The notes under the pieces were generated by a model. That model saw only the letters and a list, made by a program, of their open reading frames with translations. It was not told the DNA's origin and made no database searches. 64,000 bases of DNA, taken from contig NZ_JAAGPD010000039.1 in assembly GCF_017104565.1 (NCBI RefSeq), positions 1-64,000 of the forward strand. Reading direction: 5' to 3'. Both the position numbers and the translations under genes were made by a program. Shown here piece after piece: positions 9,097 to 18,830 of the stretch. This stretch comes from Paraburkholderia sp. Tr-20389. Its GTDB lineage: Bacteria; Pseudomonadota; Gammaproteobacteria; Burkholderiales; Burkholderiaceae. Each line of letters begins with the position of its first letter. Position 1 is the stretch's first letter.

Positions 9097-11375
9097 CGGA
9101 TGACGATCTGAGCCGCCAGTCGCTGCTCGAACTGTTCCGCGAAGAAGCCGGCGCGCAAACGCGCGTGCTGTCCGACGGACTGCTCGCGCTCGAACAGCGC
9201 CCCACCGACGCCGCCGCGCTCGAAGCCTGCATGCGCGCCGCGCATTCGCTCAAGGGCGCGGCGCGGATCATCGGCTTGCAGGATGGCGTCGATATCGCGC
9301 ATCTGATGGAAGAATGCTTCGTCGGCGCGCAACGCGGCGAATTGCAACTGACGCCCGCGCATATCGACGTGCTGCTGCGCGGTGTCGATCTGCTGTTGCG
9401 CGTGGGCGAAGCGAAGCCGGAGGCACCCGTCACGCGCGCGGATATCGACGCATTCGTGCGGCGGCTGTCGTCGCCCGAACAGGGTGCGGACGAGCCGGCC
9501 GGGCAGCAACATGCGGATGCCGGGCTCGACGTGTATGCGCAGCTTCAGGCGCAGTTGCAGGCCGAAGCGCTCGCGCAGCGCCAGGAAACGGCGGCCGCCG
9601 ACACCGTCGAAAAGCCCGACGCCGCGCGTCACGCCGACCGCATGCTGCGCGTGCGCGCCGCGAATCTCGACCGCGTGCTGAGCCTGTCGGGCGAAGCGCT
9701 CGTCGAATCGCGCTGGCTCAAGCCCTTCGCGTCGTCGATGCTGCGCATGAAGCGTACGCAGCGCGAGACCTCGCTCGCACTCGATGCGCTCTACGACACG
9801 CTCGCTGTGCATCTCGGCGAAGTCGCGCTGTCAGCGCTCGCGGATGTGCGCAGCGCGCTCAACGGGATGCAGCAGACGCTCGGCGCGCGTATCGACGAAC
9901 TCGATCACTACGAGCGCAGCAGCGCCAATCTCGCGCAACTGCTGTACGACGAAGCGCTGCAATGCCGGATGCGTCCGTTCGGCGACGCGACGCATGCGTA
10001 TCCGCGCGTCGTGCGCGATCTCGCGCGTTCGCTCGGCAAACGCGTGACGTTCCAGATCGTCGGCACGTCGACGCAGGTGGACCGCGACATTCTCGACATG
10101 CTCGACGCGCCGCTCGGCCATCTGCTGCGCAATGCCATCGATCACGGCATCGAGACGCCCGAGCAACGCGCCGCGAGCGGCAAGCCCGTTGAAGCCCACG
10201 TGACGCTCGAAGCGCGTCACAGCGCGGGCAAGCTGCTGATCAGTGTCAGCGACGACGGCACGGGCATCGATCTCGACGAGGTTCGCGCGTCCGTCATCCG
10301 CCGCCAGCTCGCCGACGCGGACACGGCCGCGCGCCTCTCCGAACAGGAACTGCTCGATTTCCTGCTGCTGCCGGGCTTTTCGATGCGCGACCACGTCACG
10401 GACGTATCGGGGCGCGGCGTCGGGCTCGATGCCGTCCACGAGATGGTCAAGGCCGTGCGCGGCACCGTGCGTATCTTCAACGATCCTGGCAAAGGCTCGC
10501 GCTTCGTGATGCAGTTGCCGCTGACGCTGTCCGTGGTGCGCAGCCTGCTCGTCGACGTGGGCGGCGAAGCGTACGCGTTTCCGCTCGCGCACGTGCGGCG
10601 CACGCTCGAACTCGCGCGTGCCGATATCGACATGCTCGAAGGCCAGCAGCATTTCGCATTCGACGGCAAACCCGTCGGGCTCGTCACCGCGCATCAGCTG
10701 CTCGGCGCGCAGGCCGCGGGCATCGCGCGCGAGTCGGTGTCGGTGGTCGTGATCGGCGACGAGCGCGAGACGTACGGGATCGCCGTCGACCGCTTTCTCG
10801 GCGAGCGGATGCTCGTCGTGCAGCCGCTCGATGCACGCCTCGGCAAGATCAGGGACATCGCGGCGGGTGCGTTGATGGAGAACGGCGACGCCGTGCTGAT
10901 CGTCGATGTCGACGACCTGCTGCGGTCCGTCGACAAGCTCGTGCGCGGCGGCCAGCTCGACAAGATCGGCCGCGCGCACGATGTCGCGACCCGGCAGCGC
11001 AAGCACGTGCTCGTCGTCGAAGACTCGCTGACGGTGCGCGAACTCGAACGCAAGCTGCTGGAAAAGCGCGGCTATGCGGTCACGGTCGCCGTCGACGGCA
11101 TGGACGGCTGGAACGCGCTGCGCAGCGGCAGCTTCGATCTCGTCGTCACCGATATCGACATGCCGCGCATGGACGGCATCGAGCTCGTCACCCTGATCAA
11201 GCGCGACCCGCTGTTCAAGCCCGTGCCTGTCATGATCGTGTCGTACAAGGACCGCGACGAGGACCGCCGGCGCGGGCTCGAAGCGGGTGCGGACTACTAT
11301 CTCGCAAAGGGCAGCTTCCACGACGAAGCGCTGCTCGATGCCGTACGCGATCTGATCGGAGAGGCGGTCCAATGA
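9093..11375 (+). CDS. wspE: Hybrid CheA-type histidine kinase/response regulator
   Basis: A 760-residue kinase. The N-terminal Hpt domain has the phospho-accepting His51 in AHSLKGAARI; a HATPase domain shows HLLRNAIDHGIETPEQR and GRGVGLDAVHEMVKAVRG. A CheW-like domain follows, and the C-terminal receiver carries the phospho-accepting Asp near residue 687 (VVTDIDMPRMDG). WspE phosphorylates the diguanylate cyclase WspR and the methylesterase WspF. Length and domain order match WspE. Four-base overlaps on both sides show tight operon packing. Confidence 0.94.
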   Translation: MTDDDLSRQSLLELFREEAGAQTRVLSDGLLALEQRPTDAAALEACMRAAHSLKGAARIIGLQDGVDIAHLMEECFVGAQRGELQLTPAHIDVLLRGVDLLLRVGEAKPEAPVTRADIDAFVRRLSSPEQGADEPAGQQHADAGLDVYAQLQAQLQAEALAQRQETAAADTVEKPDAARHADRMLRVRAANLDRVLSLSGEALVESRWLKPFASSMLRMKRTQRETSLALDALYDTLAVHLGEVALSALADVRSALNGMQQTLGARIDELDHYERSSANLAQLLYDEALQCRMRPFGDATHAYPRVVRDLARSLGKRVTFQIVGTSTQVDRDILDMLDAPLGHLLRNAIDHGIETPEQRAASGKPVEAHVTLEARHSAGKLLISVSDDGTGIDLDEVRASVIRRQLADADTAARLSEQELLDFLLLPGFSMRDHVTDVSGRGVGLDAVHEMVKAVRGTVRIFNDPGKGSRFVMQLPLTLSVVRSLLVDVGGEAYAFPLAHVRRTLELARADIDMLEGQQHFAFDGKPVGLVTAHQLLGAQAAGIARESVSVVVIGDERETYGIAVDRFLGERMLVVQPLDARLGKIRDIAAGALMENGDAVLIVDVDDLLRSVDKLVRGGQLDKIGRAHDVATRQRKHVLVVEDSLTVRELERKLLEKRGYAVTVAVDGMDGWNALRSGSFDLVVTDIDMPRMDGIELVTLIKRDPLFKPVPVMIVSYKDRDEDRRRGLEAGADYYLAKGSFHDEALLDAVRDLIGEAVQ

Positions 11376-12400
11376 CATCGGGAAGAAGCGCAGGCATGAC
11401 GATCGGCATCGCCAACGACCTGCCCCTCGCCGTCGAGGCGCTGCGCCGCGTGATCGCGCTGCGTCCCGAGCATCGCGTGCTGTGGGTCGCGGCGAACGGC
11501 GAAGAAGCCGTCGATTTCTGCGCGGCGCAAACGCCCGACGTCGTGCTGATGGATCTCATCATGCCGAAGCTCGACGGCGTGGAAGCGACGCGCCGCATCA
11601 TGGCGCGCACGCCCTGCCCGATCCTGATCGTCACGAGCAGCGTCGGCGCGAACACGTGGCGCGTCTACGAGGCAATGGGCGCGGGCGCGCTCGACGCCGT
11701 CGATACACCGACGCTATCAGGACGCGGCATTGGCGAGTCCGCGCAACTGATGCTGCAGAAGATCGACCAGATCGGCCGGCTGATGGACCGGCCCGCCACG
11801 CCCCGGCAAACGGCTGCCGCGCCGCTGCGGCCCGACGCCCGGCAACTGGTCGCGATCGGCGCGTCGGCGGGCGGTCCGGCCGCGCTCGCGACCGTGCTGG
11901 GCAGCCTGCCAGCGAGCTTCGCGGCACCCATCGTGATCGTGCAGCACGTCGACAAGGTGTTCGCCGACGGCATGGCGCAATGGCTCGACGGGCAGACGCC
12001 GCTCACCGTGCGCACGGTCCGCGAGGGCGAACCGCCGGTTGCGGGCGTCGCGCTGCTGGCGGCAACCAACGACCACCTGCTGATGACACAAAACGGCGCC
12101 CTGCACTACACTCCCGATCCGGTCGAACTGCCGTACCGTCCTTCCGTCGACGTGTTCTTTCAGAGTGTCGTCGAGCATTGGCCCGGCGACGCGCTCGGCG
12201 TACTGTTGACGGGCATGGGCCGCGACGGCGCGATCGGGCTCAAGGCGATGCGCGCGAAGGGCTACGAAACGATCGCGCAGGATCAGGCAACCAGCGCCGT
12301 GTACGGCATGCCGAAAGCGGCTGCGGCCCTCGGCGCGGCGAGCCGGATCCTGCCGCTCGGCGACATCGGCGGCCAGTTGATGGTCTATGCGCGCCGATGA
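11372..12400 (+). CDS. wspF: CheB-type methylesterase, negative regulator of Wsp
   Basis: A 342-residue protein with an N-terminal receiver (Asp61 in VVLMDLIMPKLDG) and a CheB methylesterase domain with the catalytic triad Ser165 (IGASAGGPA), His192 (VQHVD) and Asp285 (GMGRDGAIG). It demethylates WspA and resets the pathway; wspF loss gives the wrinkly high c-di-GMP phenotype in Pseudomonas. The start at 11372 overlaps wspE by four bases; an internal ATG at 11396 (MTIGIANDLPLA) would give a form that starts closer to the conserved domain. Confidence 0.93.
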   Translation: MTSGRSAGMTIGIANDLPLAVEALRRVIALRPEHRVLWVAANGEEAVDFCAAQTPDVVLMDLIMPKLDGVEATRRIMARTPCPILIVTSSVGANTWRVYEAMGAGALDAVDTPTLSGRGIGESAQLMLQKIDQIGRLMDRPATPRQTAAAPLRPDARQLVAIGASAGGPAALATVLGSLPASFAAPIVIVQHVDKVFADGMAQWLDGQTPLTVRTVREGEPPVAGVALLAATNDHLLMTQNGALHYTPDPVELPYRPSVDVFFQSVVEHWPGDALGVLLTGMGRDGAIGLKAMRAKGYETIAQDQATSAVYGMPKAAAALGAASRILPLGDIGGQLMVYARR

Positions 12401-12449
12401 CGGTATCGGGGGCATCAATGGTATCGGCGATCAACGATAGAGACGGGGC

Positions 12450-13598
12450 ATGAGCAGCATTTCCGACAGGGGTACGCAAATGGACTTCGATCAAATCGGG
12501 GCACGGGACCAGGGGGGTTCCACATCGACGTCGGTCGACCGCGCGAATGCCGCGCTGGAAGCCGCGCGCGCCGCGCTCGAAACGGCGGCGCTGTCTGACA
12601 TGCCGATCATGGTGCTGCTCGTCGACGACCAGGCGATCGTCGCGGAAGCGGTGAAGCGCGCGCTCGCGAACGAGGAAGGCATCGATCTGCACTACTGCGC
12701 GAGCGCCGACGAAGCGATCCGCGCGGCCACCCATACGCGTCCCACGGTGATCCTGCAGGATCTCGTGATGCCCGGCATCGACGGTCTCACGCTCGTGAAG
12801 GCGTACCGCACGAACGCGAAGCTGCGCGACGTGCCCATCATCGTGCTGTCGACGAAGGAAGAGCCGACCATCAAGAGCGCGGCCTTCGCGGCAGGCGCGA
12901 ACGACTATCTCGTCAAGCTGCCCGACCGCATCGAACTCGTTGCGCGCATTCGCTATCACTCGCGCTCATACGTGAACCTGCTGCAACGCGACGAGGCCTA
13001 CCGCGCGCTGCGCGAATCGCAGCAGCAACTGCTCGAAGCCAATCTCGAACTGCGCAAGCTCACACAGTCGGATGGCCTGACGGGTCTGTCGAACCGCCGC
13101 TATCTGGACGAGTACCTGAACGCCGAGTGGCGGCGCGGCATGCGCGCGCAAACGGAAGTGTCGATGCTGATGCTCGACGTCGACAACTTCAAGCCGTACA
13201 ACGACACCTACGGGCACGTCGCGGGCGACGAAGTGCTCAAGCAGATCGCGTCGACAGTGGAAGGCTGCCTCGGGCGTCCCGGCGATCTCGCCGCGCGCTT
13301 CGGCGGCGAGGAATTCGCGGTCGTGCTGCCCGGCACGTCGGCGGGCGGGACGCGCCTGCTCGCCGAGAAGATCCGTCTCGAAGTCGAGGCGCTGCGCATT
13401 CCGCACGCGGGCTCGTCGTCGGGGAAGTATGTGACGGTCAGCGTCGGCTGCGCGACGCTGGTGCCGGCACCCGATGCGCCGATGACGACGCTGATCGAAT
13501 CCGCCGACCTCGCGCTCTATCGTGCGAAGCGCGACGGCAAGAATCGTGTCGCGGCGATGGAGGGCGGCAAGGGCGCGGCACGCGGGGCCGCCGGGTGA
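12450..13598 (+). CDS. wspR: Response-regulator diguanylate cyclase, Wsp output
   Basis: A 382-residue protein with a receiver domain (Asp104 in [11 protein letters not shown]), a helical linker (about 178-205) and a GGDEF domain. The active site is intact as GGEEF (285-289), and the inhibitory c-di-GMP site RxxD is present five residues upstream (RPGD, 276-279). It should make c-di-GMP when phosphorylated by WspE and be subject to product inhibition. An N-terminal extension of about 50 residues precedes the receiver; the internal ATG at 12480 ([10 protein letters not shown]) is an alternative start. Last gene of the Wsp operon. Confidence 0.94.
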   Translation: MSSISDRGTQMDFDQIGARDQGGSTSTSVDRANAALEAARAALETAALSDMPIMVLLVDDQAIVAEAVKRALANEEGIDLHYCASADEAIRAATHTRPTVILQDLVMPGIDGLTLVKAYRTNAKLRDVPIIVLSTKEEPTIKSAAFAAGANDYLVKLPDRIELVARIRYHSRSYVNLLQRDEAYRALRESQQQLLEANLELRKLTQSDGLTGLSNRRYLDEYLNAEWRRGMRAQTEVSMLMLDVDNFKPYNDTYGHVAGDEVLKQIASTVEGCLGRPGDLAARFGGEEFAVVLPGTSAGGTRLLAEKIRLEVEALRIPHAGSSSGKYVTVSVGCATLVPAPDAPMTTLIESADLALYRAKRDGKNRVAAMEGGKGAARGAAG

Positions 13599-13638
13599 TG
13601 CGCCTTCTTCCACGTGTTGCCGCCGGGTCGCCGGCGCC

Positions 13639-14856
13639 CTAACCCGGCTTGCCGTCCGCGCGCGGCCGCATCAACGGCAGCGCATACGCGCCCACATAGA
13701 TCGCGAATGCCGCGATCCAGCACACGCCCGCGCTCCCGATCCACATCGTGTAATGCCCCGGCGCAAGCAGCGGACCGACGATCCGCAACGCCGAACCCAG
13801 CGTGACGAGCGCATAGCTCGCGAGATCGCGCGTATCCGCGACGAGCGGCCGGCCCGTGTGACCGCGCGCCGTGCGCGTGATCATCGCGATGATCGCCCCG
13901 CCGATCACGCCCGCCGTGAACGCATGCAGTGCCACGGAATGCGGCACGAATCCGAATGCGCTCAGACCCAGCAACGCAAAGCCGATGGGCATCCACGCAT
14001 ACGCGATATGCAGGATCAGCAGAATCGCCGGACCGCGCACCTTGTACGAACGCCAGCCGATCAGACGCGCGCCGTGGACCGCGCAGGCAGCCAACGCGAG
14101 CGTCGCAATGAGCGCCGGCGGCAGCGCAGCCGCGTCGGCGAACAGCGCGGCGAGCGTCAACGGCGCGGCGCTGCGTTCGACCCACGTCCAGCGACGCGTG
14201 ACGAAGCCAGGAATCGCGTTCGACGTGAACATCGGAATCACGCGCGCGCCGATCACGCTCACCAGCAGCACGACGATACCCGCCGCCGCGTAAATGCAGC
14301 GCAGCGCGAGCCCGGCGTGCCCGGTCTGCATCAGCACATGGAACGCGGCGTTCAGGGCACCGAAGGTCAGCAACACGGGCACGAGGAAATAGTTGCGCCG
14401 GTTCCCCGCCTTCATCAGCACGCGCAGCAACACGAATGCGACGACGGGCAGGAACGCGCTGTCGATGAGCGCGGCCGGTACAGCCGGTCCACTCCACACG
14501 AGCACGCGCGCACACAGCCACAACAGTGCGAGCGCGGCGAGCACGCGCGGGCTGGTCGTCTGCATGCCCGTCCAGGCGCGCACGGCTGTCAGCAGAAAGC
14601 CCGCGACGATGGATGCCGCAAAGCCGAACACCATTTCGTGCGCATGCCATCCGATGGGATCGAGTTTGAGCAGATAGTGGCCCATCGCCGGCACGCCCGC
14701 GAGCACGAGCAGCCATACGCTGAGCGCGAGCGCGGCAAAGCCCGCGCCCGCCAGATAGAACGGACGAAAGCCCAGGTTGAGCAGCGCGAAACGCTGCGCG
14801 GGCCGGTAGCGTCCCGGCAGCGGAACGAAGGTCGCACGGGGTTCGACGGGTTTCAT
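13639..14856 (-). CDS. nnrS: NnrS-family membrane protein
   Basis: A 405-residue integral membrane protein with about 12 hydrophobic segments. It has the NnrS signature near the N-terminus (ALLNLGFRPFYLAGAGFAAL) and the conserved GWHAHEMVFGFAASIVAGFL. NnrS is a heme- and copper-containing membrane protein linked to nitric oxide metabolism and protection against nitrosative stress. It lies downstream of a hemerythrin gene on the same strand, a common pairing in NO-response units. The start at 14856 (MKPVEPRATF) is preferred over a frame opening ten codons upstream. Confidence 0.88.
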   Translation of the reverse strand: MKPVEPRATFVPLPGRYRPAQRFALLNLGFRPFYLAGAGFAALALSVWLLVLAGVPAMGHYLLKLDPIGWHAHEMVFGFAASIVAGFLLTAVRAWTGMQTTSPRVLAALALLWLCARVLVWSGPAVPAALIDSAFLPVVAFVLLRVLMKAGNRRNYFLVPVLLTFGALNAAFHVLMQTGHAGLALRCIYAAAGIVVLLVSVIGARVIPMFTSNAIPGFVTRRWTWVERSAAPLTLAALFADAAALPPALIATLALAACAVHGARLIGWRSYKVRGPAILLILHIAYAWMPIGFALLGLSAFGFVPHSVALHAFTAGVIGGAIIAMITRTARGHTGRPLVADTRDLASYALVTLGSALRIVGPLLAPGHYTMWIGSAGVCWIAAFAIYVGAYALPLMRPRADGKPG

Positions 14857-14932
14857 GATTCGCTCGCTTTCTTCAGGGCAACGCAAAGGATGAGAAAGCG
14901 GCCTCGCCGCTTTCCAGCGGGTCTGCGCTTCG

Positions 14933-15319
14933 TTATGCGCAGTGCGCTTCGAACGCGGGATAGAGACGCACTTCTTCGCGCGTCATCCGTTGCCGCAGAT
15001 GCGAAATCACGCGGCCGATTTCACGCGCGGATTCGAGTCCCGAGCGCCCTCTGTCGAGCGAATCGAAAAAGCCGAGAATTTCCGCCGACATCGCGCGCAT
15101 CTCCTGCGCGTACATATCGCCGAGGGCGCGCGTCGCGTCGTGCTTCTGCATCGCGGGGTAGAGCTTCTGGTCTTCGCGCGCGAGATGCGCGACGACGACG
15201 CCGCGCAGCAGCTTCAGCTTGCGGCGGCCTTCTTCGGAGGCGACGCCGAGCGCGCGGCATTCATCGAGCAAACGGAAAATCTCTTCGTGGTCGTGCTTGA
15301 GCGTGGTGATCAGTGACAT
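14933..15319 (-). CDS. Hemerythrin-domain protein
   Basis: A 128-residue four-helix protein with the di-iron ligand pattern: HDHEE near the N-terminus, HLAREDQKLYP in the middle and HLRQRMTREEVRLYPAFE at the end. Hemerythrin-like proteins bind O2 or NO, or store/repair iron (YtfE/Dnr/NorA type). The neighbour NnrS, 76 bp downstream, points to a role in NO or iron-nitrosyl handling. The start at 15319 (MSLITTLKHDHEEI) puts the first His pair at the usual place. Confidence 0.85.
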   Translation of the reverse strand: MSLITTLKHDHEEIFRLLDECRALGVASEEGRRKLKLLRGVVVAHLAREDQKLYPAMQKHDATRALGDMYAQEMRAMSAEILGFFDSLDRGRSGLESAREIGRVISHLRQRMTREEVRLYPAFEAHCA

Positions 15320-15439
15320 GGTTGTTGACCTGCACATTCTTATGTTGACTGGATACGCGGCCTTTGGGCTCGCGTTAACCCTTAAACACGTTTCGTGCCA
15401 ACCAGTAATGTTCAGGAAAACAGTAACTTACGGTGTTCG

Positions 15440-15472
15440 CTAGTCACTCGCACCCTAGTCATTCCGACTAGG
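15440..15472. promoter_or_regulatory. Repeated and inverted CTAGTC element upstream of the hemerythrin-nnrS pair
   Basis: CCTAGTC (15454-15460), a five-base spacer ATTCC and GACTAGG (15466-15472) form a perfect inverted repeat. A further copy of CTAGTCA lies 15 bp upstream (15440-15446 against 15455-15461). The element sits in the 188-bp gap between lacI (ending at 15508, minus) and the hemerythrin gene (starting at 15319, minus). It could be an operator for the NO-response pair, or a hairpin after lacI; no T-run follows it on the minus strand, which favours an operator. Confidence 0.4.
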
Positions 15473-15507
15473 TGCCGAGTCGGTTCGACAGCCTGCTTCG
15501 TGAGGGC

Positions 15508-16575
15508 TCAAGCCGATTCGCGCTCGACCATACTGAACCCGACATCGACGAATGCGCGCTCGTGGACGCCGTTCAGCCGGTCGAGCAGCGCGCGCGCCGC
15601 GCTCACGCCGATACGCGTGCCGTCGACGCGCACCGTCGTCAGTTGCGGCGTCGTTTCTGTCGCGAAGTCGAGATCGCCGAAACCGCAGATCGCGAGTCGC
15701 GAAGGCACGTCGATGCCCATGCGTCTCGCTGCGCCGAGCGCGCCGATCGCCAGCAGGTCGGAGCCGCAGAACACGGCATCGACATCCGGCGCGCTCTGCA
15801 GCAGTTGCGGCAACGCGGCCTTGCCTGTCGCCAGCGAACTGGGCGGCGCAACGATCACTTCCGCCACGTCCGTCATCCCCGCCTTCGCGAGCCGGTCGCG
15901 AAAGCCTGCGCGGCGTGCAAGCGCGCGCACGTCGCTCGCCGAAATCAGCGCGGGCCGTTTCGCGCCGCGCGCCAGAAAGCGCTCCGCCACCGCCGCGCCG
16001 ATCTGCTCATGCGAGAAGCCAACCAGCATGTCGATCGGCGTCTCCGTCATGTCCCACGTTTCGACGACGGGAATACCGACGTTGCGCAGACGCTCGCGCA
16101 ACGAAGCCGTATGCGCGACGCCCGTCAGCAGCACGCCTTCGGGCCGGCGGCTCAGCACGGTATCGAGCAGGCTTTCTTCGTTGGTGTCGCTGTAGCCGCT
16201 GAGCGCGAGCAGCACTTCATAGCCTGCGCGCGACATGGTCTCGCTGAACACCTGAATGGTTTCGGAGAACAGCGAGTGCGCGATGGTCGGCACGATGGCC
16301 GCGATCAGCCGCGAACGCGCCGACGACAAACCGCCCGCGAGACGATTCGGCACATAGCCGAGCTTCTGCACGACCTGGCGCACACGCTCGAGCGTTTCGG
16401 GCGCGACGGACTCCGGGTTGTTGAACACGCGCGACACCGTGATGGGCGACACGCCCGCTTGCGCCGCGACATCCGTGATGCGCAAGCCCTTCGGCCCGCC
16501 GCGCGTGCGCCGCGCGGGTGTGGCGCTGCCCTTGAGATCGATCGGGGCGTCGTCGGTTGGCTTGGCGGTCGGCAT
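15508..16575 (-). CDS. LacI-family transcriptional regulator
   Basis: A 355-residue repressor-type protein. The N-terminal helix-turn-helix reads LRITDVAAQAGVSPITVSRV and the hinge helix LGYVPNRLAGGL, followed by a periplasmic-binding-protein-like effector domain (ESLLDTVLSRRPEGVLLTG; VDAVFCGSDLLAIGAL). It resembles the GntR(gluconate)-type branch of LacI regulators. It is the last gene of a minus-strand operon for sugar-acid use. Two TGGTAnCGnTATCA sites upstream of the operon's first gene are its likely operators. The start at 16575 (MPTAKPTDD) is chosen; an upstream extension to 16629 is possible. Confidence 0.92.
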   Translation of the reverse strand: MPTAKPTDDAPIDLKGSATPARRTRGGPKGLRITDVAAQAGVSPITVSRVFNNPESVAPETLERVRQVVQKLGYVPNRLAGGLSSARSRLIAAIVPTIAHSLFSETIQVFSETMSRAGYEVLLALSGYSDTNEESLLDTVLSRRPEGVLLTGVAHTASLRERLRNVGIPVVETWDMTETPIDMLVGFSHEQIGAAVAERFLARGAKRPALISASDVRALARRAGFRDRLAKAGMTDVAEVIVAPPSSLATGKAALPQLLQSAPDVDAVFCGSDLLAIGALGAARRMGIDVPSRLAICGFGDLDFATETTPQLTTVRVDGTRIGVSAARALLDRLNGVHERAFVDVGFSMVERESA

Positions 16576-16657
16576 GAAAAGATGCACCTGGAAAAGTTGC
16601 GCGGCTATTGTAGCCAATGCGCGATGCACACATTCACGCGCACTTTCACGCGCGCGT

Positions 16658-17983
16658 TCATTCGATTGCGGGCGCGCCGCTCACGCCCTGTGCCGCGCGA
16701 GCGCTGCGGCGCAGAACGAAGCTGGTGACGATCGCGAAGACCAGCATGCACGCGGCGGGAATCAGCATCGGTGCCTGCGTGCTGCCTGTGGTCTGCTTCA
16801 CGAACGGCACGAGATTCTGCGCGATGAAGCCGCCGATATTGCCGAGCGAGTTGATGGCCGCAATGCCCGCCGCCGCGCGCGCGCCGAACAGGAACTTCGG
16901 CGGCAGCGTCCAGAAGCACGGAATCAGCAGATACATGCACGGTGCGCCGAAGCACAGCGCGACGAAGCGCAGCGTATTGGTCGGCAGGAATACCGACGAC
17001 AGGAAGAACACCATGCCGAGCAGCGCCGACGCGAGCATCGCGACGATCGCGCGATTGCCCGCTCGCAGTTTCGACGGCAGCCACGCGAGCACGATCGTCG
17101 CCATCAGCCACGGAATGATGTTGAGGAAACCGTTCGTCGTGTTCGTGACGCCGAAGCCTTTGACGAGCGTCGGCAGCCAGTAGCTCACGCCGTACACGGA
17201 GATCGACAGCATCATGTAGTAGAGCGCCATGCCGATCACGCGCGGCTCGGCGAGCACGGACAGCAGCGTCGTGTGATGCGCGGCGTTCTTGCGGGCCTGC
17301 GCGCTCTCGTTCTCCAGCGTGCGCGCAAGCCAGCCCTTTTCTTCGTTCGACAGAAACTTCGCTTCGCGCGGCGATGCGGGCAGGCAGAACAGCACGACCA
17401 GCGTAAGCAGCACGGAAGGAATGCCCGTCACGACGAACACGAGCTGCCACCCTTGCAGCCCGAGGAAACCGCCCTTGTCGAGCAGCCAGCCGCAGATCGG
17501 CGCGCCGACCATGTTGCCGAGGCTGCTGCCCACCGTGAAGTACCCGAGCATCCGCACGCGATGCCGCTGCGGAAACCACAGCGTCAGGTAATAGATCACG
17601 CCGGGATACAGCCCGGCTTCCGATGCGCCCAGCAGAAACCGCAGCACATAGAACATCGTTGCGTTCCGCGTGAACGCGAGCAGGATCGTCACGATGCCCC
17701 ACGTCAGCATGATGCGCGCCATCCATTTCGGCGCGCCGTACTTGTGAAGCAAAACGTTGCTCGGCACCTCGAAGATCAGATAGCCGATGAAGAACAGCGA
17801 CGCGCCCAACCCATACGCCACTTCCGACAGCCCAAGACTGCCGAGCATCTGCAGTTTCGCGAAGCTGATGTTCGAGCGGTCGATATACGCGACCAGATAC
17901 AGGACGCCGAGCAGCGGCATCAGCCGCAGGCCCAGACGATTGATGAGGCGCGATTCGTCGATCGCGGAAGTGACGGTGTTCAC
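16658..17983 (-). CDS. MFS transporter, anion:cation symporter (sugar-acid) family
   Basis: A 441-residue protein with 12 predicted membrane segments and the ACS-family signatures VAYIDRSNISFAKLQM (end of TM1) and WFPQRHRVRMLGYFTVGSSL. Related transporters carry galactonate, glucarate, tartrate or similar sugar acids by proton symport. Its place between the RraA-like gene and the LacI regulator in an arabinonate-dehydratase operon suggests it imports that sugar acid. The start is GTG at 17981-17983 with AGGAGA seven bases upstream. Confidence 0.9.
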   Translation of the reverse strand: MNTVTSAIDESRLINRLGLRLMPLLGVLYLVAYIDRSNISFAKLQMLGSLGLSEVAYGLGASLFFIGYLIFEVPSNVLLHKYGAPKWMARIMLTWGIVTILLAFTRNATMFYVLRFLLGASEAGLYPGVIYYLTLWFPQRHRVRMLGYFTVGSSLGNMVGAPICGWLLDKGGFLGLQGWQLVFVVTGIPSVLLTLVVLFCLPASPREAKFLSNEEKGWLARTLENESAQARKNAAHHTTLLSVLAEPRVIGMALYYMMLSISVYGVSYWLPTLVKGFGVTNTTNGFLNIIPWLMATIVLAWLPSKLRAGNRAIVAMLASALLGMVFFLSSVFLPTNTLRFVALCFGAPCMYLLIPCFWTLPPKFLFGARAAAGIAAINSLGNIGGFIAQNLVPFVKQTTGSTQAPMLIPAACMLVFAIVTSFVLRRSARAAQGVSGAPAIE

Positions 17984-18068
17984 GTTGTCTCCTGGGCCCG
18001 CTGCGTGCGCGCGGACCTCCTTATGGCGGTTGTCGTCGTGACGGGTTGCGCGTGACCTCTACAGCGCG

Positions 18069-18803
18069 TTACTTCTGCTGCTCGCGCCACGCCTTGTAGG
18101 CGGCCAGCGTTTCCTCGTTCGGCGGATACGTGCCGCGCAGCGGACTGCCGTCGGCGACGCGCTGCTGGATGAACGCTTCGAGCTGCTCCTGTTCGGTTGC
18201 ATCGCGCGCAACGTCTTCGGCCATTTCGCGCGGCACGATCACGACGCCGTCCACGTCCCCGACGACGATGTCGCCCGGATAGACGGGCACGCCGCCGCAC
18301 GCGATGGGCACATTCATGTCGACGGCGTGATGCTTCGCGAGATTGAGCGGCGCGCTCGCGCCCGCGCACCAGATGGGCAGACCCAGTTCGGAGATCGTGC
18401 CGCTGTCGCGCACCGCGCCGTCCGACACCATGCCCGCGACGCCGCGCTTCGCGAGTCGCAGCGCGAGAATCGAGCCGACCGAAGCGACCGTGCGGTCGCC
18501 GCGGCAATCCTGCACGAGCACGCTGCCGGGCGGCGCTGTCTCGACGGCCTTGCGCTGCGGATGGTCGGGGTTCTGGAACACGCCCACATGATCGAGGTCT
18601 TCGCGCGCCGGGATATTGCGCAGCGTGAACGCGGGACCGACCAGGTTCGGCGCGCCGGGCGCGGGCTTCACGAGCGGCGCGACGCCTTGCAGGAACACAT
18701 TGCGCAGGCCGCGCTTGAAGAGCTGCGTGGTGAGCGTCGCGGTGCTCACGTGGCGGAGTTGTTCGAGCGCTTCGGCGCTCACGGTCGTTTCGGTTGCGGT
18801 CAT
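18069..18803 (-). CDS. RraA-like (HMG/CHA aldolase-type) protein
   Basis: A 244-residue protein of the RraA/DmtH/HMG aldolase fold. The motifs RGDRTVASVGSILALRLAKR and MVSDGAVRDSG match the conserved loop of divalent-metal pyruvate aldolases in this family. Such genes are often annotated as ribonuclease regulator RraA, but members longer than RraA and placed in sugar-acid operons are more likely enzymes (aldolase or decarboxylase). Here it lies 27 bp after the dehydratase, so it probably acts on the 2-keto-3-deoxy acid or a downstream product. The precise reaction is inference. Confidence 0.8.
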   Translation of the reverse strand: MTATETTVSAEALEQLRHVSTATLTTQLFKRGLRNVFLQGVAPLVKPAPGAPNLVGPAFTLRNIPAREDLDHVGVFQNPDHPQRKAVETAPPGSVLVQDCRGDRTVASVGSILALRLAKRGVAGMVSDGAVRDSGTISELGLPIWCAGASAPLNLAKHHAVDMNVPIACGGVPVYPGDIVVGDVDGVVIVPREMAEDVARDATEQEQLEAFIQQRVADGSPLRGTYPPNEETLAAYKAWREQQK

Positions 18804-18830
18804 ATTAGGTGTCGGGTGGCTCGGTATGCG

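Noticed and set aside
13522-15300. 592-residue open frame on the plus strand over nnrS and hemerythrin
   Set aside because: Arg/Gln/His-rich composition typical of an antisense shadow; both genes beneath it have clear families.
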